From Nanobdellota archaeon (GTDB lineage Archaea; Nanobdellota; Nanobdellia; Parvarchaeales; Parvarchaeaceae), in NCBI GenBank assembly GCA_021807085.1, contig JAKAPM010000005.1:1-58877 (forward strand): a stretch of 58,877 nt of DNA, given 5' to 3'. The translations under genes were made by a program, and so were the position numbers. Numbering within the stretch: position 1 is the first letter of the stretch; each line of letters begins with the position of its first letter. The notes below the pieces were generated by a model. It was given only the letters and a program-made list of their open reading frames with translations. It had not been told where the DNA came from and made no database searches. Of this stretch, positions 17,508 through 25,181 are shown piece after piece.

Positions 17508-18329
17508 CTACGGCCAGTTCTTCAGCGCCTTTTCGTACAATTCGAGGTTGTCGCACGGCAGCCACTTCCCGCTGTAAACGAAGCCGGATACGAGCCCCTT
17601 CTCTGCGGCCTTCTCCATAAGTTTTGACATGTTGAATGGCCCCTCCGGCATGAACGCGAAGAACGATGGGTTTATTACATGTATACCCGTGTTAATCAGG
17701 TGCGACTTCGGCTTTACTTTTGGTTTCTCTATGAACTTAGTTATCTTTGTGCCGTCCAGCTCGACTACGCCGAACTTCGACACATCCTCTTGGTTCGTGA
17801 GTCCTATCGTGACTATTGCCTTCTCCTTCTTGTGGAATTCGTATATCTCATTCAGGTTGAAATCGAAAAGGTTGTCTCCGTTTATGACGAAGAAGTCGTC
17901 GTGGAGTAAGCCTTCTACTGCCTTAACCGCGCCGCCAGTACCCCGCGGCGTCCTCTCATCGATGTATCTTATCGCTACCCCGAATTTTTCGCCGTTTCCG
18001 AAATACTCCTTCACCTTGTCGCTCTTGTAGCCGGTCGTGACTACTATTTCGGAAACATCTGCGAGTTTCAGTCTGTCTATTATATACTCCAGTATTGGTT
18101 TTCCCTTTATAGGTATCATAGGTTTCGGTATCTCGTACGTCAGCGGCCTGAGCCGAGTGCCCTCTCCTCCCGCAAGTATTATTGCGACTCTGTTAGCCTT
18201 CGGTCTAAGCCTTTCCCTCAGAAGTTTCTCGATCGCGAACGACCTGTTTGGCACGTCGATTCCGTTGACCGTCTTGTCCACCTCCTTTATGAGCTCCCCG
18301 CTAAGAGTCACGCTTATTCTGTTTTTCAT
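17508..18329 (-). CDS. Ribbon-helix-helix domain fused to sugar-phosphate nucleotidyltransferase
   Basis: Residues 1-45 form a ribbon-helix-helix/CopG-like module (RISVTLSGELIKEVDKTV, then NRSFAIEKLLRERL). Residues 46-273 are an NTP-transferase of the RmlA/GlmU-N type: AIILAGGEGTRLRPLTYEIP, KPMIPIKGKPILEYI, FVINGDNLF and FIEKPK. It would make an NDP-sugar from a sugar-1-phosphate and an NTP, for glycan synthesis. The fusion is in frame with no internal start of comparable quality. The RHH part may serve dimerisation or DNA binding. The gene is divergent from the GTP cyclohydrolase-like gene. Confidence 0.9.
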   Translation of the reverse strand: MKNRISVTLSGELIKEVDKTVNGIDVPNRSFAIEKLLRERLRPKANRVAIILAGGEGTRLRPLTYEIPKPMIPIKGKPILEYIIDRLKLADVSEIVVTTGYKSDKVKEYFGNGEKFGVAIRYIDERTPRGTGGAVKAVEGLLHDDFFVINGDNLFDFNLNEIYEFHKKEKAIVTIGLTNQEDVSKFGVVELDGTKITKFIEKPKVKPKSHLINTGIHVINPSFFAFMPEGPFNMSKLMEKAAEKGLVSGFVYSGKWLPCDNLELYEKALKNWP

Positions 18330-18431
18330 ACTTAATATTACTTTGTATTACTTTTTAAACCTGCCGTTTCCCGCAGCCGGTATCTTGTCTTTATATCGTG
18401 GCGTAGGCTAATTGTATAACGCAGAGAAGAT

Positions 18432-19196
18432 ATGGCACGCAGCCCACCTAGCAGAGGAAGAACCGCGAAGGAAATGAAGGCGGGCTGGCTCAGGCCATGG
18501 GTCCGCGCGGAGAGGAACGCGAGGAGAATGGGCGGAGCGGCCGTCGAACTGCTCGGGTACACTCCTCTTCCGACAGAATACGGCGACTGGACATACATGG
18601 TATTCGGAGACTACACGACCGGTGAAGAGCATACAATGCTGGTCTACGGGGACTTTGACAGCGGTTCGCTAACCGCAGGGGAGGACGTTCTTGTCAGGAT
18701 ACATTCGGCGTGCGCGACCAGTGAACTCTTCCACGCCACAAACTGTGAGTGCAGGCAGGAACTAGAAGAGGCGATGAGGAGGATAAGGAAGGAGGGGAGG
18801 GGGGCGATAGTGTACCTGTATCAGGAAGGGGGCGGAAACGGGCTTCTCAGCAAGACGCTCGCGTACAAGGAAACTTTCTTCTGGAAAGGCAACAGGATAC
18901 TCTCTGCAGATAAGACAGTGTACGACGGGTACATTAGACTGGGCTACAAACCAGAGAACAGGTCGTTCGCAGTAGCCGCATCCATGCTGAGGGCGGTAGG
19001 AATAAATTCCGTCAGACTGCTCACCAACAACCCCAAAAAGATAGACGATTTGAAGAAGTTAGGATTGGGCGTAAAGCGTGTCGGAATCCACATAAAACCG
19101 ACGAATCCCACAATGGCGAGGCATGTAGGTGCGAAAGCCTCCCAACTCGGCCACCTTATTCCAGATAAACGTTCGCGGAAATGGCGCACGCGTTAG
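18432..19196 (+). CDS. GTP cyclohydrolase II homologue (RibA-like)
   Basis: The canonical enzyme opens GTP for riboflavin synthesis. The zinc cysteines are kept (HSACATSELF..TNCECRQEL), as are RIRKEGRGAIVYLYQEG, the RLLTNNPKKIDDLKKLG loop and a terminal GHLIP. Differences from textbook RibA: the QEGRN/QEGRG loop reads QEGGGNG, losing an arginine, and LRCDCG reads TNCECR. About 50 extra N-terminal residues are present. It may be a divergent GTP cyclohydrolase or a paralogue with altered substrate; no other riboflavin gene is nearby. Confidence 0.8.
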   Translation: MARSPPSRGRTAKEMKAGWLRPWVRAERNARRMGGAAVELLGYTPLPTEYGDWTYMVFGDYTTGEEHTMLVYGDFDSGSLTAGEDVLVRIHSACATSELFHATNCECRQELEEAMRRIRKEGRGAIVYLYQEGGGNGLLSKTLAYKETFFWKGNRILSADKTVYDGYIRLGYKPENRSFAVAASMLRAVGINSVRLLTNNPKKIDDLKKLGLGVKRVGIHIKPTNPTMARHVGAKASQLGHLIPDKRSRKWRTR

Positions 19197-19249
19197 GTGC
19201 AGTATCACATTCGTTAACTATTAATAATTGTTGCCATCTGATTCCTTTT

Positions 19250-20002
19250 ATGGTGGCAGACAGCGATCATCTGTACGAATTCGTGCTCAAGAAATACGTG
19301 ACCAAATCCGACAGCCTGCTTTTGGGGATTCCAAATAGGGAAGAGCTGAAGATTATACAGAGCAGCGATTCATTCGACTGGGACAACGGCTCCGGTTTGT
19401 ACGAGAACCTGATCGTGGCCAAGGGCCTGAAGACGGATAGGATAAAGAGGTTGGACAATCTTCTCGACGTCCACACAGTTAGGAGGGGGAGTTTCGATAG
19501 ATTAGACAGGGCGTATTCTATCCACGGCGAACTGACGGGAGACCAGGAACGCTATGTCTACAAGGATGACAGGCCGTCGGTCAAACAGCTAAGTCTCAAG
19601 ATGTCCGTAAGTTTCTGCCACGACGACGTCTGCAGGGACGGTATGGTGGATCTAAGAAAATACAGGATAGGCGTGTCGGAAAGGGTGATAGAATACCTAG
19701 ATACAAAAGGGTCGACGAACAAATCCGTATCGGTGCAGTTTTACAGCCGGAATCCGTCGAAACGCGGGATAACTATAGTGTACAGGATGACAATGGAAGC
19801 CGGCAGAATTGCCAATTCGAGGCTGTACGTGTCCCTCGGTAACAGGCTGAAGCCGCTGGATACGGGCAGAAACTTCAGACTAGCTTCCTTCATGTCGGCA
19901 GTGGACTACTGGCACGACAACAGGCTAGTCGAGAGTTCTGCAGAACTTACCCGCATAGGCACGGGCACAATAGAACCGGAATACATGTCCCTATATTCAT
20001 AG
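19250..20002 (+). CDS. Unrecognised protein, 250 residues
   Basis: I do not recognise this family. The start is placed at ATG 19250 (MVADSDHLYEF), after an AT-rich TATA-like stretch; the frame extends upstream to 19181 inside the RibA-like gene. The protein is charged and soluble, with alternating beta-type strands (SVSVQFYSR, GITIVYRMTMEAG, SRLYVSLG) and no TM segment. Two cysteines occur close together (CHDDVC). Its end overlaps the convergent SWIM gene by six bases. Confidence 0.6.
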   Translation: MVADSDHLYEFVLKKYVTKSDSLLLGIPNREELKIIQSSDSFDWDNGSGLYENLIVAKGLKTDRIKRLDNLLDVHTVRRGSFDRLDRAYSIHGELTGDQERYVYKDDRPSVKQLSLKMSVSFCHDDVCRDGMVDLRKYRIGVSERVIEYLDTKGSTNKSVSVQFYSRNPSKRGITIVYRMTMEAGRIANSRLYVSLGNRLKPLDTGRNFRLASFMSAVDYWHDNRLVESSAELTRIGTGTIEPEYMSLYS

Positions 20003-20278
20003 TTTTACAGCTCCGTCCTTTACAGCAAGGTTGACTGCGATTATGTGGGAGCACAGCTTGTTCTGCAGGGTGTACCATTTGCAGTCGCATTGCCACCTCT
20101 TTGATCCGGGTTTTTCGCCGAAATACATCACGCTGTGCTCCTCTTCGCCCTTCACTATGAACGAGATATGCTTGCCAGTCTTGTAATCCAACCTCACGCT
20201 TCTCATTATCTTAATGCCCTTTATATACAGCCTAGAATCCGCTTTGAGTTCTTTTTCGGGTATTATCTCCATGTCCAT
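19997..20278 (-). CDS. Small SWIM zinc-finger protein
   Basis: 93 residues ending in a SWIM-type zinc motif: WQCDCKWYTLQNKLCSHIIAV fits CxCxnCxH. The N-terminal half has beta strands (RLYIKGIKIMRSVRLDY, HISFIVKGEEEHSVMYFG). Stand-alone SWIM proteins are widespread in archaea, with proposed DNA- or protein-binding roles. It is divergent from the RNase P RNA gene. Confidence 0.8.
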   Translation of the reverse strand: MDMEIIPEKELKADSRLYIKGIKIMRSVRLDYKTGKHISFIVKGEEEHSVMYFGEKPGSKRWQCDCKWYTLQNKLCSHIIAVNLAVKDGAVKL

Positions 20279-20298
20279 GATAACGTATTAATAAACGC

Positions 20299-20313
20299 CC
20301 TATATAATATAAT
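20299..20313 (+). promoter_or_regulatory. TATA promoter of RNase P RNA
   Basis: CCTATATAATATAAT lies roughly 20-25 nt before the predicted 5' end of the RNase P RNA, the expected archaeal spacing. Confidence 0.5.
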
Positions 20314-20322
20314 TGCGGTGCT

Positions 20323-20552
20323 GTATACAACAGACCATAAAAGGAGGAAGTCCGTTCACTTCAAAGAGTGTACCGCAGCAATGCGGTGTGCTAACGCACA
20401 GGCTACCGAGCAGAAACGGACCCTTGCCGCGGCAATAGATGATCTAGACTGATAGCTGCGTCACGGGATGAAACGGCGGACCTACACGGTGCAAACCGGA
20501 ATTCCGGTGCTTAGTCGAATGTTGTAGTGCGAACAGAGACGCTGTGTACGCG
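20323..20552 (+). ncRNA. rnpB: RNase P RNA (archaeal type A, compact)
   Basis: Catalytic RNA of RNase P. The universal core is visible: GGAGGAAGTCCG (CR I/P4 5' strand), GAGCAGAAACGGACC, the P10-P12 region GATGAAACGGCGGACCT, GGTGCAAACCGGAATTCCGG, TTAGTCGAAT and the 3' GCGAACAGAG (CR V). P1 can be drawn as GTATACA (20323-20329) with TGTGTAC (20543-20549). At about 230 nt it is shorter than most archaeal type A RNAs, so some peripheral helices are reduced. Confidence 0.85.
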
Positions 20553-20637
20553 GCGGAGTCGCAACAAAAAACGGGCTATTCAGCGCCGCTTATATTCCCT
20601 TAACGGATTTAAATTGCCATATCATAATATTTATTAT

Positions 20638-21495
20638 ATGACGATGTCGACTAAGGAGCTGGCCAATAGGATACTCAGCGACTCCTACAAGATATACTCG
20701 GATGTTTCGAAGATAGACAAGGCCGTCGTTAACTCTGCGGCGACTCTCGGTATGTCACTACAGAACGTTCAGATGCTGGAATTCGACAGCAAGGAGATAG
20801 TCTTTCCAAGGGAGAAGAAAGGTATATTGTTCCACGAAGGGGCGAAGCCGGAGGCAGCAGCTAAAAAGGGCCTGTTTGTGGGACTGTTCGGCGGAGGACG
20901 AACGGGCAGAGCGTCGGCCCCCCTTCAGATATCCAACAGGACGGTCGTCACACCCTCCCTGGCAAAACAACCGATAATAGCGATACCGGAGCCCGAACGC
21001 GCAGCGGTCGGGCAGACCCACATAAAACTAGATGCGAGCGAGGCGCCTACGCCTGTAAAGCAGGTACGTCCGAAGCTAACGCCGCTGGGTACAGTTATAC
21101 CGGCGAAATCCAAGATAACAGTGTCGGAACCCATAAAGCCGGAAGAGGTAGTAACGAAGATGCCGGCCAGTCCGGTTCCGATGCCGAAAAAACTTGAGCC
21201 GGTGGCGGTCAAGCAGCAACCCATAAATCCAGCCATGATAGCTGCGACCACCGTACACGTGAAAGAGGGGAAAGGAGAGAGGGAAACGTCCATAGACGGG
21301 ATAATGCCGACTGACAACCCGATTTCAAAGCTCCTAGAATTGGTGAAGAGCAGGGGCAACATAACGATTACGGACGCAGCTAAGGAAATGAACGCTCCGA
21401 GGGATCTTGTTGAAAAATGGTCCAGGATACTTGCGCAGAGTCTTCTTATAAAGCTTAAATACCAGCTTGTTGGAGATGTCATATTGGAGGCTTGA
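20638..21495 (+). CDS. Proline-rich protein with C-terminal winged-helix domain, partner of KaiC-like ATPase
   Basis: 285 residues. The N-terminal 80 residues are helical (STKELANRILSDSYKIYSDV). A long proline/valine-rich linker follows (residues about 95-225, e.g. KMPASPVPMPKKLEPVAV). The last 60 residues look like a winged helix (KLLELVKSRGNITITDAAKEM..LVEKWSRILAQ), as in proteins that pair with archaeal KaiC/FlaH ATPases. The start is ATG 20638 or 20644, after the TATA-like ATTTAAATT. The stop overlaps the ATPase start, so the two are co-translated. Function unknown. Confidence 0.7.
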   Translation: MTMSTKELANRILSDSYKIYSDVSKIDKAVVNSAATLGMSLQNVQMLEFDSKEIVFPREKKGILFHEGAKPEAAAKKGLFVGLFGGGRTGRASAPLQISNRTVVTPSLAKQPIIAIPEPERAAVGQTHIKLDASEAPTPVKQVRPKLTPLGTVIPAKSKITVSEPIKPEEVVTKMPASPVPMPKKLEPVAVKQQPINPAMIAATTVHVKEGKGERETSIDGIMPTDNPISKLLELVKSRGNITITDAAKEMNAPRDLVEKWSRILAQSLLIKLKYQLVGDVILEA

Positions 21496-22232
21496 TGATG
21501 GAAGAAAATACCGCCGGCGAAACCAAGGGCCCTGCAACCGCAGTGCAGAGGGAGAAATCCGGGATCCCGGGTCTCGACGATGCGCTCAAAGGGGGCTTTC
21601 CTGCTAGGAACATAATCTTAGTGACTGGTACGCCGGGTGCGGGTAAAACCACTATGGCCATGCAGTCCCTCGTTTATGGGGCCATCAACGGGGAGAAAGG
21701 GATATACTTCACGCTCGAAGAGAGCGTAGACGATGTGATAGACCAGTTTTCAATGTTCGACGGGGTGAGCATAAAACAATTGACAGAAAAGGGCATGCTC
21801 AAGGTCATATCGATACCACTTGTCGACTACGATTCACTGAAGGATATGATATCGAACGAGATAGATTCTATGGGCGCGAAGAGGGTTGTAATAGACTCGA
21901 TAACCTACCTCCAGCTGTTTTTCTCGGATGTTATGTCGATAAGGAGGGCCATAATAGAGGTTGCAGCACTCCTAAAATCCAAGAAGTGTTTCGGTATTTT
22001 TGTGGGGGAGATGTCGTACGGCGACCCGAAGATGTCTTCTTTCGGCGTAGAGGAATTTGCAACAGATGGTGTAATAGCGCTTTACATGCTGGAGAAAAAC
22101 ACCACTTTCATAAGGGCGCTCAGGATAATAAAGATGAGGAAGACCGACCACATCACGAAATACATACCGATAGAGATAACCGACAAGGGCGTAGTCACGC
22201 ACCCGAACGAAGAGCTGTTCACAGAGATATAG
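21495..22232 (+). CDS. KaiC/RadA-like RecA-superfamily ATPase
   Basis: GIPGLDDALKGGFPARNIILVTGTPGAGKTTMA contains the KaiC-family opening and Walker A; KRVVIDSITYLQLFF is Walker B. Single RecA domain, about 245 residues. ATG at 21495 or 21498 follows a good Shine-Dalgarno (TTGGAGG) and overlaps the upstream stop. Such archaeal single-domain KaiC proteins act in signalling or appendage assembly. Pairing with the winged-helix protein suggests a two-protein regulatory module, but its target is not visible. Confidence 0.88.
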   Translation: MMEENTAGETKGPATAVQREKSGIPGLDDALKGGFPARNIILVTGTPGAGKTTMAMQSLVYGAINGEKGIYFTLEESVDDVIDQFSMFDGVSIKQLTEKGMLKVISIPLVDYDSLKDMISNEIDSMGAKRVVIDSITYLQLFFSDVMSIRRAIIEVAALLKSKKCFGIFVGEMSYGDPKMSSFGVEEFATDGVIALYMLEKNTTFIRALRIIKMRKTDHITKYIPIEITDKGVVTHPNEELFTEI

Positions 22233-22268
22233 ACATACACTTTTATTTTAACAGATGGATAATAGACT

Positions 22269-23279
22269 ATGCCAGCAAACTCCAAGGAAAAGACCGACGA
22301 CAAGCCCGCACAGGAGCAGCCGCAGAAGCAGAATTCCTTGTGGGTGGAGAAATACAGGCCTAAGAATTTCGATGAGATAATCGGCCAGGGCGACAGCGTC
22401 GAGAAGCTCAAGGCAATGCTCTCGAAGGGGGAAGTGCAGCACATGATTCTCTCGGGCCCCCCCGGTGTCGGCAAAACCACGTCTGCCGTCGTGCTCGCAA
22501 AGATGGTCTTCGGGGACAACTGGAACCAAAATTTTATAGAGCTCAACGCTTCCGACGACAGGAAGCTGTCTGTGATACAGGGTAAGGTCAAGGAGTTCGC
22601 CAGGACCAAACCCATAGACGCGCCTTTCAAGATGATACTTTTCGACGAGGGGGATTCTCTGACCCAGGAAGCACAGCAGGCTCTGAGGCGTATGATGGAG
22701 GAGTACAGTAGCACGTGTAGGTTCCTTTTCAGCGTCAACTACCAGAACAACATAATAGAGCCACTGCAGTCGAGATGCGTGATACTGAGGTTCCAGCCGC
22801 TGCTACAAAAAGACATAGAAGCTTACATAGGCAGGATAGCAAAGAGCGAGGATCTGCAGATAGACGCCAACGCAATGGAAGCGCTTTACTACGTGTCAAA
22901 AGGAGACCTTAGGCTTGTGACCAACTTGCTCCAGTCGCTGTCCAACGTTTCTAGGAAGATAGACGCCAGCACAGTGTATACCAACAGCGGAGTGCTAGAC
23001 ACCGGAAAGATACTAGAGGGAGTCAAGACTGCACTTGGGGGAGATTACATAAAATCTAGGGAGATATTCGCCGATCTTCTAGATTCGGGAGTTAACACGA
23101 GGGAACTGCTTCTGCAGATATTCAACATAGTGATTTCAAACGAAGAACTTGTCGACCAGAAAGCCAAGGGCTATATAATCGAGAAGCTCGCGGAAGTGGA
23201 CTACAGGATAGTCGAGGGGGCCACCCCTTTCATACAGTTCCAGGCCCTTCTAGCTTTCCTTGCGACCTTCAACAAGTGA
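22269..23279 (+). CDS. rfcS: Replication factor C small subunit (clamp loader)
   Basis: Loads the PCNA clamp onto DNA. LWVEKYRPKNFDEIIGQ, Walker A GPPGVGKTTSAV, LNASDDRKL, the SRC arginine-finger motif (EPLQSRCVILRF) and the C-terminal collar helices are all present. Walker B reads MILFDEGDSLT rather than the common DEAD/DEVD. There is a 20-residue charged N-terminal extension. It is 3 nt from the large-subunit gene. Confidence 0.96.
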   Translation: MPANSKEKTDDKPAQEQPQKQNSLWVEKYRPKNFDEIIGQGDSVEKLKAMLSKGEVQHMILSGPPGVGKTTSAVVLAKMVFGDNWNQNFIELNASDDRKLSVIQGKVKEFARTKPIDAPFKMILFDEGDSLTQEAQQALRRMMEEYSSTCRFLFSVNYQNNIIEPLQSRCVILRFQPLLQKDIEAYIGRIAKSEDLQIDANAMEALYYVSKGDLRLVTNLLQSLSNVSRKIDASTVYTNSGVLDTGKILEGVKTALGGDYIKSREIFADLLDSGVNTRELLLQIFNIVISNEELVDQKAKGYIIEKLAEVDYRIVEGATPFIQFQALLAFLATFNK

Positions 23280-23282
23280 TGT

Positions 23283-24263
23283 ATGCTGAAACTTTTCAAG
23301 CCTACGTTCGAGAATTTCGTTGAGAATTATACCGGTAGCATAAAGAACAAGTTCCTTTCCGCGATAGACGGCGGAAAGACGAAATTCGTGTTCAACGGCC
23401 CTTCCGGCGTCGGCAAGAATTTCCTGGCGGAAGCCCTCGCGATAAGCCGTGGATTCTCCATAGAAAAGATAAACGTGTACACTATAGAAGGCGACGAGAA
23501 GGAGGGCGTTTCAGAGAAGATGGCAGACACTATAAAGAATGCAGCCATATCGACTTCCCTTTTTGGGGATTCAAAGAAGATAGTGTACATAGAGGACGCG
23601 GAGAAGGTTCTGTCCGTCGACCAGACTATCTTCAAAAAGATGAGCTCCGTGCCTGGGATAATCATATTCGAGTCAGTATCTGGCGACGTTTTCAAGAGCC
23701 GTTATAGGTCTGCACTATCCGGTTACGAGATGATAAGATTCTACAAGCTGAATTCCAAGACGGTTAGGTCGTACATATCCAGGCTGCAGGCGCTGAATAA
23801 ACTGGTTCTGGATTATGAGGTAGTCGACGAACTGGTGAGGAATTCCAAGGGCAACCTGTCCAGCGTGATAAGCGACCTGAACATGCTCCTCATAGCGGGA
23901 AACTCGTCGAAGGTGTATCCGAGGTACAGCGAGGACTCTATCTTCACGCAGTTGTCTTCAGTTTTATCTGGTGACACAGGGAACACGAACGTCTACTTCG
24001 CTTCCGACATGGAAGCCAAGAATTTCGAGATATGGCTCTCGGACAAGGCCCCTCTCGCAGTGAAGGGCGAAAGGCTCTACAAGTTCTTCGAGCGCCTGTC
24101 AAACGCAGATATAGTCCTCAACAAGATAAAGAAACAGAACTGGGGCTTGCTCAGATACGTGCAGAGCCTTCTTGTTTTCGGGACTTCCCTGAATTCATCT
24201 AGCACACCGGTCGAGATAACCTACACTGCGCCGGACTGGAACACGTACTACCGGGCAGAGTGA
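23283..24263 (+). CDS. rfcL: Replication factor C large subunit, reduced and divergent
   Basis: 326 residues against 400-500 in most archaea. Walker A is GPSGVGKNFLAEAL, with N in place of the usual T/S after GK. Walker B is degraded to KIVYIEDAEKV. The helical lid (VVDELVRNSKGNLSSVISDLNML) is RFC-like. The basic, PIP-box-containing C-terminal tail of typical RFC-L is missing. Assignment leans on position behind rfcS. It may serve as a mostly structural clamp-loader subunit. The last 16 bases overlap convergent trm5. Confidence 0.8.
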   Translation: MLKLFKPTFENFVENYTGSIKNKFLSAIDGGKTKFVFNGPSGVGKNFLAEALAISRGFSIEKINVYTIEGDEKEGVSEKMADTIKNAAISTSLFGDSKKIVYIEDAEKVLSVDQTIFKKMSSVPGIIIFESVSGDVFKSRYRSALSGYEMIRFYKLNSKTVRSYISRLQALNKLVLDYEVVDELVRNSKGNLSSVISDLNMLLIAGNSSKVYPRYSEDSIFTQLSSVLSGDTGNTNVYFASDMEAKNFEIWLSDKAPLAVKGERLYKFFERLSNADIVLNKIKKQNWGLLRYVQSLLVFGTSLNSSSTPVEITYTAPDWNTYYRAE

Positions 24264-25045
24264 GGTTTTCTCCGTACTCTTATATCGAAACAGAGCCTGT
24301 CGACGAATGGGGCCACCTCCCCAGTCCTGTAGGATTTTATCGACGTTACCGTCAAGTCCCTGTCCGAATACGACCGTATCATCTTCTTTACCGCCAGTTC
24401 GTCCTCCCCTCCCCGCTTGGCGAATGCGTACAAGTGCACGACAGCCCTCTTCGCCGCCGAACCTAACGCCTGTTTAAGGAATGACTTCGCATCCATGGGA
24501 AAATTCATTATTATCCTGTCAAACTCGCCGTCCAGCTTCGGGACTATCCTCCTCGCGTCGCCGCACGCGTACTCCACGTTGTAGGCCTTGTTTATTTTCA
24601 CGTTCTTTTTCAAAAGGTCTATCGCTTTCCTGTTTTTATCTATTGCGTAAACGCTTCCGGCTTTCTTCGACGCCTCTATCGTGTATGGCCCGACCCCGCA
24701 GAACATGTCGAGGATATTCTCTCCGGTCTTTATCTGTCCGGTTATCCTTGCCCTCTCGTTGGACAGGCGAGGTGAAAAGTATACTCTCCTGACATCTACG
24801 TAGAAAAGGCAGCCGTTCTCCCTATGTACGGTAACCGTACCCCTTCTTCCTGAAACGTATCTCAGTTTTGCCACTCTCTCTTCCCCCGACGTTTTGCCTA
24901 CGCGGTTGTAAACCGATTTTATGTTCTTGTTCATCGACATTATTTCGAGTGCTACCCTCTTCTTCATCCGGCTGCCGACCGTATCAGGCAGCCTGACGAG
25001 GGCTATGTCTCCTACGGCGTCGAAGCTCCTATGTCTTTTTTCCAC
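24248..25045 (-). CDS. trm5: tRNA (guanine37-N1)-methyltransferase Trm5 family
   Basis: Methylates G37 of tRNAs (or acts in wyosine synthesis, Tyw2-like). VGDIALVRLP is the family N-terminal motif, FSPRLSNERARI precedes the SAM site, ILDMFCGVGPYTI is motif I, and IIMNFPMDAKSFL is the N-(F/L)-P-P/M catalytic motif. 265 residues, lacking the extra D1 domain of Trm5b. Starts with GTG at 25045, overlapping a small membrane-protein ORF that itself overlaps leuS, so all three are one operon. Confidence 0.9.
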   Translation of the reverse strand: MEKRHRSFDAVGDIALVRLPDTVGSRMKKRVALEIMSMNKNIKSVYNRVGKTSGEERVAKLRYVSGRRGTVTVHRENGCLFYVDVRRVYFSPRLSNERARITGQIKTGENILDMFCGVGPYTIEASKKAGSVYAIDKNRKAIDLLKKNVKINKAYNVEYACGDARRIVPKLDGEFDRIIMNFPMDAKSFLKQALGSAAKRAVVHLYAFAKRGGEDELAVKKMIRSYSDRDLTVTSIKSYRTGEVAPFVDRLCFDIRVRRKPHSAR

Positions 25046-25181
25046 GCATCCTCCCTAGCACCGGTATGAATGGTATGAAAAATAATACAACGAAAACCAG
25101 CGTGTGGAACACGAATATAAAGGCCAGAGACGCCGCTATCGCGGCCACACTGACTGATGCGAACAGGCACGTGTCTTTCAT
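25029..25181 (-). CDS. Small membrane protein, 50 residues, between leuS and trm5
   Basis: ATG at 25181 overlaps the LeuRS stop as ATGA, and the TAG lies inside the start of trm5. The product opens with MKDTCLFASVSVAAIAA, continues hydrophobic (LAFIFVFHTLVFVVLFF), and ends IPFIPVLGRMRGKKT. That is two closely spaced or one long hairpin TM segment with a positive cytoplasmic tail. The perfect stop-start overlaps on both sides support real translation. Family unknown. Confidence 0.65.
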   Translation of the reverse strand: MKDTCLFASVSVAAIAASLAFIFVFHTLVFVVLFFIPFIPVLGRMRGKKT

